Positions 41,186-49,332 of a DNA stretch of 64,000 nt are shown piece after piece. Every line of letters begins with the position of its first letter. Position 1 is the stretch's first letter. Position numbers and translations under genes: made by a program. Under the pieces are notes generated by a model. The model worked only from the letters and a program-made list of their open reading frames with translations, was not told the origin of the DNA and searched no databases. Origin of the DNA: Fictibacillus marinisediminis (GTDB lineage: Bacteria > Bacillota > Bacilli > Bacillales > Fictibacillaceae); NCBI RefSeq assembly GCF_023149135.1, contig NZ_JAIWJX010000002.1, positions 2,852,001-2,916,000 of the forward strand, read 5' to 3'.

Positions 41186-42421
41186 TTATAACTGCTGAAC
41201 CGGCTGCCTTGCGTCCAGTTCAAAGACGTCGTGCAGCGTTTCAATCGCTTTGATCATATCCTGCTGATCAACAACCGTAGAAACTTTAATCTCTGAAGTG
41301 CTGACCATTTTAATCATAATATCCTGATCAGAGAGAGCCTTAAACATCTGTGCGGCTACTCCTGGATTAGAAATCATTCCTGAACCAACAATAGATACTT
41401 TAGCCAATCCATCTTCATGCTGGATGGAACCGAACTGAAGCGAACTCTTATATCTTTCTAGAAGCTCAATTGTTTCATCTAAGATCGCTGTTTCAATGGA
41501 GAACGATATGTTTGTTCTTTCCTGCTTGTTCACACTCTGAATAATAATATCTACATTAACACCGTTCTCTGCCAACAAGGAAAAAACAGAAGACAGAGTG
41601 TTTAAACCATTCGGCAGGTCTTCAATCGTAATTTTTGTTACGTTTCCTTCAAAAGCCAATCCTCTCACTACTAAATTATTCTCCATCGTTGCTTCCTCCT
41701 CCACTAGTGTCCCGTTTTCTTTCTCTGTGCTCGAACGAACTTCAAGTCTTACTCCGAAATTCTTTGCGAATTCTACGGCTCTCGGATGCAGCACACCCGC
41801 TCCGAGATTCGCCATTTCAAGCATTTCATCATAGGAGATGGAAGGCAGCTTTCTGGCATGTTTCACCACCCGCGGGTCTGTCGTAAATACACCAGTAACG
41901 TCTGTGTAGATTTCGCATTTTTCGGCACGAAGAGCAGCTGCCAGTGCAACGGCCGTCGTATCTGATCCTCCCCGTCCCAGTGTTGCAATATTATCCGAAG
42001 AGGTTAATCCTTGAAAACCGGCAACTACTGCAATCTTCCCGTCTGCAAGCATTTGCTGGATTCTTTTTGTATCGATATTTAAGATGCGCGCGTTGCCGTG
42101 AACATCTTCTGTTTCAACTCCAGCCTGCCAGCCTGTCAGAGACTCGGCTTCGTACCCGGCATCCTGAAGGGCCATCGCAAGCAGTGAAATCGTGATCTGT
42201 TCTCCTGTCGTCAAAAGCATATCCATTTCACGTTTGGAAGGCCTTGCGGTTATTTCACCTGCCAGCCTCACAAGATCATCCGTTGTTTTTCCCATTGCTG
42301 AGACAACCGCTGCTACTTGATTCCCCTCGTTTACCGCTTGAATGATCCGACTTGCCGCGTTTCTGATTTTATCCGGTGTGCCGACACTTGTACCTCCGAA
42401 TTTTTGAATGATTAAAGCCAC
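41186..42421 (-). CDS. lysC: Aspartokinase, lysine-sensitive type, with internal start for the beta subunit
   Basis: Phosphorylates aspartate, the entry to lysine, threonine, methionine and diaminopimelate. I start at GTG 42421 (reads ALIIQKFGGTSVG after the initiator Met) with AAAGGA eight bases upstream; ATG 42430 lacks spacing. 411 residues: kinase domain (QKFGGTSVGT; TLGRGGSDTTAVALA) and two C-terminal ACT domains. An internal ATG (41686) follows GGAGGAGG with 8-base spacing, so the ACT region can be made separately as a beta subunit, as known for B. subtilis aspartokinase II. Controlled by the lysine riboswitch upstream. Confidence 0.95.
   Translation of the reverse strand: MALIIQKFGGTSVGTPDKIRNAASRIIQAVNEGNQVAAVVSAMGKTTDDLVRLAGEITARPSKREMDMLLTTGEQITISLLAMALQDAGYEAESLTGWQAGVETEDVHGNARILNIDTKRIQQMLADGKIAVVAGFQGLTSSDNIATLGRGGSDTTAVALAAALRAEKCEIYTDVTGVFTTDPRVVKHARKLPSISYDEMLEMANLGAGVLHPRAVEFAKNFGVRLEVRSSTEKENGTLVEEEATMENNLVVRGLAFEGNVTKITIEDLPNGLNTLSSVFSLLAENGVNVDIIIQSVNKQERTNISFSIETAILDETIELLERYKSSLQFGSIQHEDGLAKVSIVGSGMISNPGVAAQMFKALSDQDIMIKMVSTSEIKVSTVVDQQDMIKAIETLHDVFELDARQPVQQL
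41684..41702 (-). promoter_or_regulatory. Internal ribosome site and start for LysC beta subunit
   Basis: GGAGGAGG (41702-41695), eight bases, then ATG (41686-41684) in frame inside lysC. It would yield the C-terminal product beginning MENNLVVRGLAFEG. Confidence 0.75.
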
Positions 42422-42540
42422 AATGTCCATCCTTTCTCATCAATGAAATCGAATTTATTGCCTTCCTGCAAAAGGCACCCAGATATGGCCAGCCTGTCTC
42501 GGCTTCCACTACGCAACAAACTGAAATGCAAAAATAAATA

Positions 42541-42580
42541 CAAAAAAGCAGCAATAAGGAAAAGACCTTATTGCTGCTTG
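42541..42580 (-). terminator. Riboswitch-controlled terminator of lysC
   Basis: A 13-bp perfect stem AGCAGCAATAAGG/CCTTATTGCTGCT (42547-42559 with 42566-42578) followed by T6 on the minus strand, between the aptamer and lysC. Confidence 0.88.
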
Positions 42581-42616
42581 ATATATGCAACAGTAAGCCA
42601 GCTTGTTTTCCCCTCT

Positions 42617-42830
42617 TGTGAGATAGTCCTCCACACACCCTCCGGGCAAGAATGTGTGACAGCTCTGCATTTATTCAATGCAGGTCCAGCCGTAAGAAAC
42701 AGGAGTTTCTTAAAGCTTCGGCAAAAATCCCCTTTCAGCTACCATCATAAGAGCTCCTTCTCTTCAGATAGCATACTATTGGTTTTTGCTCCTCTACCAT
42801 CACTTCAAAACTGAAGTATGGCGCTCTATT
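42617..42830 (-). ncRNA. Lysine riboswitch (L box) aptamer
   Basis: The minus strand contains, in order, TAGAGCGCC, GGTAGAGGAGC, AAGGGGATTTTTGCCGAAGC, GGCTGGACCTGC, AGAGCTGTCA and GGAGGACTATCTCAC, the usual conserved stretches of the L-box five-helix junction. The 5' GAG and 3' CTATCTC regions close the first helix. Lysine binding should favour the downstream terminator and shut off lysC. Confidence 0.88.
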
Positions 42831-42837
42831 AAAATTT

Positions 42838-42868
42838 GTTTTAAGTTTAGCAAAGGACTTCTGAAAAA
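42838..42868 (-). promoter_or_regulatory. Promoter of the lysC leader
   Basis: TTGATT, a 17-base spacer and TAAACT on the minus strand, a few bases upstream of the L-box and directly downstream of the uvrC stop. Confidence 0.6.
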
Positions 42869-42877
42869 TCAATACCT

Positions 42878-44656
42878 TTATGAAGGTTCATTTTGAAGAG
42901 CCTGAATAATTTCTTCTGCAACAGTTAATGGAATGCCTGCCGCTTGAAAATCCTCAAGAGTGGCTTCTCTCATTTTCTTGATGGAACCGAATTTTTTCAG
43001 CAAAAGTTTTTTCCTCTTTTCACCGACTCCAGGAATGTTATCGAGACTTGATTGAAACATTCCTTTCGCACGCACTTGACGATGAAATGAGATCGCAAAC
43101 CTGTGGACTTCATCCTGTATACGCTGCAGCAAATAAAATTCCTGGCTGTTCCTGAGCAGCGGTATAATTTCAGGAGGATCTCCCATCAGGAGCTGGGATG
43201 TACGGTGCTTATCATCCTTAGCCAGTCCTCCGATCGGGATATCAAGGTTCAGCTCGTTTTCAAGAATATCTTGCGCAGCAGCGATCTGTCCTTTCCCTCC
43301 ATCAATAATAATCAAATCCGGCAGCTGCCCGTTCTCTTTTAAGATGCGGGAGTAACGCCTGCGGACTACTTCTTTCATGGAGGCGTAATCATCGGGGCCT
43401 GTCACCGTTTTAATTTTATATTTTCGGTATTCTTTTTTGTTCGGTTTACCGTCTTCAAATACAATCATCGCAGATACTGGATTTGTTCCATGAATGTTGG
43501 AATTATCAAATGCCTCAATCCGGTATGGAGCTGGAATGTTTAATTGCAGCCCAAGATTTTCAACCGCTTTTACCGTACGTTCCTCATCACGCTCGATCAG
43601 TGCAAATTTTTCGTGAAGAGCGAGCTGGGCATTCTTCGTTGCAAGTTCAACAAACTCTTTCTTTTGCCCGCGTTTCGGCTGTATCACTTTCACGCCGAGA
43701 AGATCCTTGACCAATTGGCCGTCCGCCTCAGGAGGCAGCAAAAGTTCCCGCGGGAGAATATGATTTTTTTGAAGATAAAATTGTCCGATAAAGGATAAAA
43801 AGTCCTCGATGGCTTCTCCATAGAAAGGAAAGAGGGAAACATCACGTTCAATAAGCTTTCCTTGGCGGATAAAGAAGACTTGGACGCACATCCAGCCTTT
43901 ATCGTAATGAAAACCAAAAACGTCCTTATCCACCATGTCAGCGGTCATCATTTTCTGTTTCTGCATGACCGCATCAATATGCTGGATCTGATCCCTCAGT
44001 TCTTTCGCCCGTTCAAAATTAAGGTCTTCCGAAGCGGCCAGCATTTTCTCGGTCAGTTCCTCCTTCACTTCAGGAAAGCCTCCGTTCAGAAACTTAACGA
44101 TTTCATCGACCATCTTCTTGTTCTGTTCTTCGGTAATATCATAAACACATGGGCCGAGGCATTGACCGATATGGTAATATAGGCAAACTTTGTTAGGCAT
44201 ATGATCACATTTGCGCAACGGATACAGCCGGTCCAGCAGTTTTTTCGTTTCTTGTGCGGCAAAGGCATTAACAAACGGACCAAAGTATTTGCCTTTGTCT
44301 TTTTTTATCTTTCTGGTGTACAAGAGCCGGGGCTGCTTTTCAGCAGTAATCTTTAAATACGGATACGTTTTATCATCTTTCAGCATGACATTAAATTTAG
44401 GGTCATGCTTTTTGATCAGGTTCATTTCAAGAAGGAGAGCTTCTAGCTCTGAGGAGGTGATGATGTATTCAAAATCGGAAATATTTGCGACTAAACGCTG
44501 TGTTTTCCCGTCGTGTGAACCTGTAAAATAAGATCTTACACGGTTTTTTAATACTTTTGCTTTCCCCACATAGATGACTTTTCCGAATTGGTCTTTCATT
44601 AAGTAACATCCGGGCTGATCCGGAAGTACAGCCAGCTTCTCTCTAATAGTGTCCAC
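42878..44656 (-). CDS. uvrC: Excinuclease ABC subunit C
   Basis: The dual-incision nuclease of nucleotide excision repair. 592 residues: N-terminal GIY-YIG domain ([19 protein letters not shown]), UVR motif ([21 protein letters not shown]), an RNase H-like endonuclease domain ([25 protein letters not shown]) and C-terminal helix-hairpin-helix ([18 protein letters not shown]). It starts at GTG 44656 after AAGGAGGGG. It stands between trxA and lysC. Confidence 0.97.
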   Translation of the reverse strand: MDTIREKLAVLPDQPGCYLMKDQFGKVIYVGKAKVLKNRVRSYFTGSHDGKTQRLVANISDFEYIITSSELEALLLEMNLIKKHDPKFNVMLKDDKTYPYLKITAEKQPRLLYTRKIKKDKGKYFGPFVNAFAAQETKKLLDRLYPLRKCDHMPNKVCLYYHIGQCLGPCVYDITEEQNKKMVDEIVKFLNGGFPEVKEELTEKMLAASEDLNFERAKELRDQIQHIDAVMQKQKMMTADMVDKDVFGFHYDKGWMCVQVFFIRQGKLIERDVSLFPFYGEAIEDFLSFIGQFYLQKNHILPRELLLPPEADGQLVKDLLGVKVIQPKRGQKKEFVELATKNAQLALHEKFALIERDEERTVKAVENLGLQLNIPAPYRIEAFDNSNIHGTNPVSAMIVFEDGKPNKKEYRKYKIKTVTGPDDYASMKEVVRRRYSRILKENGQLPDLIIIDGGKGQIAAAQDILENELNLDIPIGGLAKDDKHRTSQLLMGDPPEIIPLLRNSQEFYLLQRIQDEVHRFAISFHRQVRAKGMFQSSLDNIPGVGEKRKKLLLKKFGSIKKMREATLEDFQAAGIPLTVAEEIIQALQNEPS

Positions 44657-44845
44657 GTTGTCTCTCCCCTCCTTTTTCTATGTAACATCATAGCATGATA
44701 TCCTTATTTTTGGCAGTTAAAATACAAAAGCTGAAACGGTCGTTTTATTCCCAATAAGCGCAGGAGCACTTACCAAGCAACACGCTTTTTGTGTGGTGAA
44801 CCTTGTATACGAAAATCCAGTACCAAACATTATCAGTGCCTTCAT

Positions 44846-44878
44846 ACAAAAAAGGCCAGCCTTTAGAGGCCAGCCTTA
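44846..44878 (-). terminator. trxA terminator
   Basis: AAGGCTGGCC and GGCTGGCCTT on the minus strand pair with two G-U pairs (44868-44877 with 44852-44861), followed by T6. The rest of 44657-44845 holds no gene. Confidence 0.8.
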
Positions 44879-44891
44879 ATTATATTCGTTA

Positions 44892-45203
44892 TTATTTGTG
44901 TTTGTTTAAAAGCTCGCCAAGCGCTTCTTTCGGCTGGAAACCTACGACTTGGTCAACAACTTCGCCGTCTTTGAAAACGATCAGTGTAGGGATGCTCATT
45001 ACTCCGTATTTTCCGGCTACTTCTTGGTTTTCATCTACGTCAAGTTTAACTACTTTTAAGTCTTCATTTTCGCTTGCTAGTTCTTCAAGAACCGGCGCGA
45101 TCATTTTACAAGGTCCGCACCAAGGTGCCCAAAAATCAGCAAGTACTAGACCTTCACTAGTTTCTTGACTGAACGTTTGATCAGTTGCATTTACGATTGC
45201 CAT
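44892..45203 (-). CDS. trxA: Thioredoxin
   Basis: The general disulfide reductase of the cytosol, essential in B. subtilis. 103 residues with WCGPC at residues 28-32, a cis-proline region ([11 protein letters not shown]) and no signal peptide. AAGGAGGC precedes the ATG. Upstream TGATATACT on the minus strand is a plausible extended -10. Confidence 0.98.
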   Translation of the reverse strand: MAIVNATDQTFSQETSEGLVLADFWAPWCGPCKMIAPVLEELASENEDLKVVKLDVDENQEVAGKYGVMSIPTLIVFKDGEVVDQVVGFQPKEALGELLNKHK

Positions 45204-45322
45204 ATTAAAATTGCCTCCTTAGTTTCATCGTGTAAAAAGAGTATATCATCAAACCTAAATTACATCTATTTGTTTGCTCAAGATTTATCGTTCCCCACTT
45301 GCACTTTAATCAAACCAACTAA

Positions 45323-45907
45323 TTAACCGTGTGGCTGCTTCAAATGCACATCACAATTAAAGAGGGAACATGCCCACTGCCGCTCCACATGATGTAATAT
45401 ACTCACTGACGTATTAACGAGTGAAACATCATACTCATCGCTTTCCAGCAGGCCTTTTAGCATGGTGCCGATGAAAGCGCCGTGGCTGACCACGATGATT
45501 TTTTTTCCCTGTTGATGCTGTGTCAGCTCATCAAGAAATTCGTTTCCTCTTTTTAATACCTGTTCTTTTTTCTCTTTTCCATGTTCCAGGGTACTCCAGT
45601 CAGCTCCCCACCGTTTTATCCGGACCTGCTCATCCGTACCTTCCAGCCTGCCAAAGTTAACCTCCCGGATTCGCTTGTCGGTATGAATCGGAAACCCGAG
45701 TACCTCTCCGATGATTGAGCCTGTTTCACGGGCACGTGCGAGCTGGCTAGTAAAGACCATATCCCAATGTTCTTTCTCGAACCTTTTGGCTAATGCCGCA
45801 GCCTGTGCACGCCCTTCTTCATTTAATGGAATATCCATGATGCCCTGAATTCTTCTCTCAGCGTTCCAATCGGTTACGCCATGCCTTACAAAAGCAATCG
45901 TTGTCAC
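45323..45907 (-). CDS. Histidine phosphatase (phosphoglycerate-mutase-like) family protein
   Basis: 194 residues with FVRHGVTDWNAERRIQG (catalytic His), a mid-protein VNFGRLEG acidic segment and VVSHGAFIGTML (second His). This is the branch-1 histidine phosphatase fold, similar to YhfR/PhoE-like enzymes; the substrate cannot be told. The start is uncertain: the GTG at 45907 fits the family best but has only a weak site (GAGTGG); an ATG at 45946 would add 13 residues. It sits between etfA and trxA, where I recall no such gene in B. subtilis. Confidence 0.85.
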   Translation of the reverse strand: MTTIAFVRHGVTDWNAERRIQGIMDIPLNEEGRAQAAALAKRFEKEHWDMVFTSQLARARETGSIIGEVLGFPIHTDKRIREVNFGRLEGTDEQVRIKRWGADWSTLEHGKEKKEQVLKRGNEFLDELTQHQQGKKIIVVSHGAFIGTMLKGLLESDEYDVSLVNTSVSILHHVERQWACSLFNCDVHLKQPHG

Positions 45908-45959
45908 CAGCGTCCACTCATTTCTTTCGTATTTTGCATCATTCATGATGGACTCATTG

Positions 45960-45993
45960 TATAAAAAGAGGCCGGCTTTGTCAGCCAGCCCAG
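45960..45993 (-). terminator. etfA terminator
   Basis: GGCTGGCTGACAAAGCCGGCC hairpin on the minus strand (arms GGCTGGC and GCCGGCC with a G-U pair), then TCTTTTTAT, a few bases past the etfA stop. Confidence 0.75.
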
Positions 45994-46002
45994 CCAAATC
46001 TT

Positions 46003-46980
46003 TTATGATTTAACTAAAACATTCTTAAATTCTTCCGTAAGCAACGGTACAACTTCGAACAGATCTCCTACGATGCCGTAGTCCGCAATAGAAAAGATGC
46101 TTGCTTCCGGATCTTTGTTGATCGCAACAATAACTTTGGAATTGGACATACCCGCTAAATGCTGGATCGCTCCGGAAATTCCGCAGGCAATGTAAAGGTC
46201 AGGTGTAACAACTTTTCCTGTTTGTCCGATTTGAAGAGAGTAGTCACAATAATCGGCATCACACGCACCGCGGGATGCACCGACTGCAGCGCCAAGCACA
46301 TCAGCCAATTCTTGAAGCGGTTTGAATCCATCTTCGGATTTCACACCGCGTCCTCCGGCAACGATAATTTTTGCTTCAGATAAATCAACGCCTGTAGAAG
46401 CTTTGCGGACAACATCTTTAACAATGGTGCGCAGATCCTTCACATCAACCGCTAAAGAAGAAACATCTCCAGAACGGCTTTCGTCTTTTTCAAGCGGAGA
46501 AATATTGTTCGGACGGATGGTTACAAATACAAGACCGTCCGTAATTACTTTTTTCTCGAACGCTTTACCGGAGTAGATTGGACGAGTAAAAACAACATTG
46601 TCTCCTGCTTGTTCAAGAGAGGTTACGTCTGAAATCAAACCGGATTGAAGGCGTGCAGCAAGTCTTGGTGAAAGGTCCTTACCGAGAGCTGTATGGCCTA
46701 ATACCAATCCGTCAGGCTTTTCATGGCCGATGACTTGAAGCAATGCCTGAACGTATCCGTCTGTAGAATACGTTGATAGCAGGCTGTGCTCAGCAAGAAT
46801 GACTCGGTCTGCTCCATAATGGACTAAAGACTGTCCCGCTTCATTTAAACCTTCGCCGCAAAGCACGGCAACCACTTCACCGCCAGAGGAAATTTCCTTA
46901 GCGGCACCAATGGCCTCATAGGACACATTTCTTAATTCACCGTCACGGACTTCCGCAAGTACAAGAACTTTTTTAGACAT
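46003..46980 (-). CDS. etfA: Electron transfer flavoprotein, alpha subunit
   Basis: Accepts electrons from acyl-CoA dehydrogenases during fatty-acid oxidation. 325 residues; the C-terminal FAD domain carries GASRGACDADYCDYSLQIGQ, YIACGISGAIQHLAGM and VIAINKDPEASIF, the ETF-alpha signature. It lies 13 bases after etfB, last of fadR-fadB-etfB-etfA. Confidence 0.97.
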   Translation of the reverse strand: MSKKVLVLAEVRDGELRNVSYEAIGAAKEISSGGEVVAVLCGEGLNEAGQSLVHYGADRVILAEHSLLSTYSTDGYVQALLQVIGHEKPDGLVLGHTALGKDLSPRLAARLQSGLISDVTSLEQAGDNVVFTRPIYSGKAFEKKVITDGLVFVTIRPNNISPLEKDESRSGDVSSLAVDVKDLRTIVKDVVRKASTGVDLSEAKIIVAGGRGVKSEDGFKPLQELADVLGAAVGASRGACDADYCDYSLQIGQTGKVVTPDLYIACGISGAIQHLAGMSNSKVIVAINKDPEASIFSIADYGIVGDLFEVVPLLTEEFKNVLVKS

Positions 46981-46993
46981 GTAGCATTCCTCC

Positions 46994-47764
46994 TTATATC
47001 ACTTTTGCTTCTGAGCGTAGTAATGAAACTAATTCTTTCACTTGGTCATTGACTTCTCCGCTTAAAATTTTTCCAGCTTCTTTTTTAGGCGGCAAGAATA
47101 CTTCAACGGTCTTCGTTTTTGCTTCAACATCTTCTTCATCGATATCAAGATCATCGATTTCGAGTGTTTCAAGCGGCTTTTTCTTTGCTTTCATGATCCC
47201 TGGCAACGATGGATAGCGCGGTTCGTTCAAACCTTGCTGAGCTGTGACGAGCAAGGGAAGCTTCGTTTCAATTTTCTCAACGTCTCCTTCCACATCACGC
47301 TCAATCGCTACGTCCGTTCCATTGATTTCAATTTTCGTAATGGTTGTGACTTGCGGGATTCCTAATAGTTCAGCCAAACGCGGCCCGACTTGTCCGGAAC
47401 CGTTATCGATCGCAACGTTTCCTCCAAGGATAAGATCATATTCTTTATCCTTGAAAAACTCAGCCAGCACTGCAGATGTTGTATATTGGTCGGAGCTCTC
47501 AAGATCTTCGCTATCAATTAAAACGGCTTTGTCTGCACCCATAGCCAACGCTGTACGAAGTTCTTTTTCTGACTCTTCGGTTCCTACGGTTACAACCGTC
47601 ACTTCACCCCCATGGGCTTCGCGAAGGGTAATCGCTTCTTCAATCGCATATTCATCATAAGGATTAATGATATACTCGGCACTATCATGAGAAATCTGTC
47701 CGTTAGAAATGCTGATCTTTTCTTCGGTATCAAATGTACGTTTTAAGATTACATAAAGATTCAT
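46994..47764 (-). CDS. etfB: Electron transfer flavoprotein, beta subunit
   Basis: Partner of EtfA. 256 residues with the N-terminal VILKRTFDTEEKISI, NPYDEYAIEEAITLRE and a central segment GNVAIDNGSGQVGPRLAELL binding AMP. It follows fadB by 21 bases and precedes etfA by 13, so it is co-transcribed and under FadR. Confidence 0.97.
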   Translation of the reverse strand: MNLYVILKRTFDTEEKISISNGQISHDSAEYIINPYDEYAIEEAITLREAHGGEVTVVTVGTEESEKELRTALAMGADKAVLIDSEDLESSDQYTTSAVLAEFFKDKEYDLILGGNVAIDNGSGQVGPRLAELLGIPQVTTITKIEINGTDVAIERDVEGDVEKIETKLPLLVTAQQGLNEPRYPSLPGIMKAKKKPLETLEIDDLDIDEEDVEAKTKTVEVFLPPKKEAGKILSGEVNDQVKELVSLLRSEAKVI

Positions 47765-47785
47765 GCTAATCCCTCCAACTATTTA

Positions 47786-48555
47786 TTAGTTTTTAAAATT
47801 CGGCTGCCTTTTTTCAACAAAGGCCTGAACTCCTTCTTGTCCATCTTTAGAGACAAAGACTTTTCCGAAGTATTCAGATTCTTTCTTTGCCCCTTCGCTG
47901 TACTGTCCACGAGCCGCATACTGCAGAAGCTCGAGCGTGTAGCGAATGGACAAGGAACTCTTCGCTGCTGCTTTCGACGCCAGGCTGTAAGCCTTTTCAA
48001 AAAGCTCTGCACCAGGATAAGCAGCAGTTGCTAATCCCCATTTCACTGCTTCCTCTCCGGTAATCGGGTCAGAAGTAACGAGCATTTCGGCCGCTTTAGC
48101 AGTTCCTACGTATCTTGGAAGTCTTTGTGTCCCTGCAAAACCTGGAATCAATCCAAGCTGCAGTTCCGGCAAGCCAAGCTTGGCTTCACTGGAAACGAGC
48201 CGGATATGGCAAGCCATCGCGAGTTCAAGCCCACCGCCCAGTGCTGCGCCGTGAATAGCTGCGATAATCAGCTTAGGATAATTTTCCATCCGGTCAAAGA
48301 GCTGCTGTCCAAAAGCCCCAGGTCAGCAAAATCGGCTTCATTATCAATCGTTGTAAATTCTTTAATATCTGCTCCAGCCGAAAAGAACCGGCCTTCACCT
48401 TTGATCAGGATGACTTTTGTTTCGCTGTCATTCTCCAGTTCTTCAAAGACTGCGGACAATTCGCGGATCAGCTGGGTGGACAACGCGTTCGCCGGAGGAC
48501 GATTCAGTTGAATTGTGGCTATTTTATTCTCTTTTTGAACCTGTAAAAATCCCAC
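47786..48555 (-). pseudogene. fadB: Enoyl-CoA hydratase FadB, interrupted by one -1 frameshift
   Basis: Hydrates trans-2-enoyl-CoA in beta-oxidation (crotonase family). The first part (GTG 48555 after AAGGAGTG) reads GFLQVQKENKIATIQLNRPP ... GRFFSAGADIKEF and then leaves frame at the GGGG run (48319-48316). One extra G restores a continuous product into FDRMENYPKLIIAAIHGAAL with the oxyanion-hole GGGLELAMACH. The restored length is about 256 residues, as in B. subtilis. Either a recent mutation or a homopolymer miscall; the rest is intact. Confidence 0.9.
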
Positions 48556-48578
48556 TCTCTCACACTCCTTAGTTGAAT

Positions 48579-49187
48579 CTATTCTTGCGCGGGGATAGCC
48601 CCTGCATTGTTGCTTAAACCATTAACAAGCATTTGATGTACAGGCTGAGCAAGTGACGGCAAATCATAACGGTGATCATTCATAACCCAGTTTGTGGCCG
48701 TTTCATCAATGGTTCCAAAAATCATCTGTCGTGCCAGCCGGGTATCCATGTTCTTGTCAAAAGCCCTTTCCTCCATCCCTTCTTTCAGGATGAGGTCGAT
48801 CAGGGATAAATATCGTTTAAGCACTTCCCCAATCTTTGCCCTTAACGCCCTGTTAGTCTGCCTAAGTTCCAGCTGTGTGACGATAGAAAGCTGGTGGTCA
48901 GCATCCAAGAGGCAAAAATGCATTTTAATCAGGGTTAACAGTTTTTCAATCGCCGACCCTTTGCTTTTCAGCTCGTTCCCCGTTCTTTCGATAAAGGTTC
49001 CCATTTTTTCATTAAAAACAGAAACAAGCAGATCCTCTTTATTTTTAAAATAGAGATAGATCGTCCCATCTGCTACAGACGCCTGCTTTGCAATTTTAGA
49101 CACTTGGGACTGATGATACCCATGGACTGCAATAACACTAACCGCGGCATCAATTATTTTGTCGTACTTTGGGCCTTTACGTTTCAC
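48579..49187 (-). CDS. fadR: FadR, TetR-family repressor of fatty-acid degradation
   Basis: 202 residues with an N-terminal HTH (IIDAAVSVIAVHGYHQSQVS; IAKQASVADGTIYLYFKNKE) and a helical ligand domain that in B. subtilis binds long-chain acyl-CoA. It starts at GTG 49187 after TGAGGAGA. It leads fadB-etfB-etfA, with a perfect operator in its own promoter, so it is autoregulated. Confidence 0.95.
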   Translation of the reverse strand: MKRKGPKYDKIIDAAVSVIAVHGYHQSQVSKIAKQASVADGTIYLYFKNKEDLLVSVFNEKMGTFIERTGNELKSKGSAIEKLLTLIKMHFCLLDADHQLSIVTQLELRQTNRALRAKIGEVLKRYLSLIDLILKEGMEERAFDKNMDTRLARQMIFGTIDETATNWVMNDHRYDLPSLAQPVHQMLVNGLSNNAGAIPAQE

Positions 49188-49223
49188 GATAATCTCCTCA
49201 CTTCAAAACGAGCTGCTGTAAAC

Positions 49224-49241
49224 TGAATGATTGTTCATTCA
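49224..49241. promoter_or_regulatory. FadR operator upstream of fadR
   Basis: TGAATGATTGTTCATTCA, a perfect inverted repeat matching the B. subtilis FadR box TGAATGANNNNTCATTCA. It lies just downstream of the fadR promoter -10. Confidence 0.92.
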
Positions 49242-49246
49242 TAATT

Positions 49247-49277
49247 TAATTGTAAAACAAGTCGTTTTTTTCTGTCA
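49247..49277 (-). promoter_or_regulatory. Sigma-A promoter of fadR
   Basis: TTGACA near 49277-49272, an 18-base spacer and TACAAT on the minus strand, followed directly by the FadR box. Confidence 0.65.
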
Positions 49278-49301
49278 ATTCTATTATTCCTTTGTTTTAA
49301 C

Positions 49302-49332
49302 AAAAAAACAAGGACCTTTTTAAGAAAGGTCC
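49302..49332 (-). terminator. lcfA terminator
   Basis: GGACCTTT/AAAGGTCC stem (49312-49319 with 49325-49332), then TTGTTTTTTT on the minus strand; separates lcfA from fadR. Confidence 0.88.
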
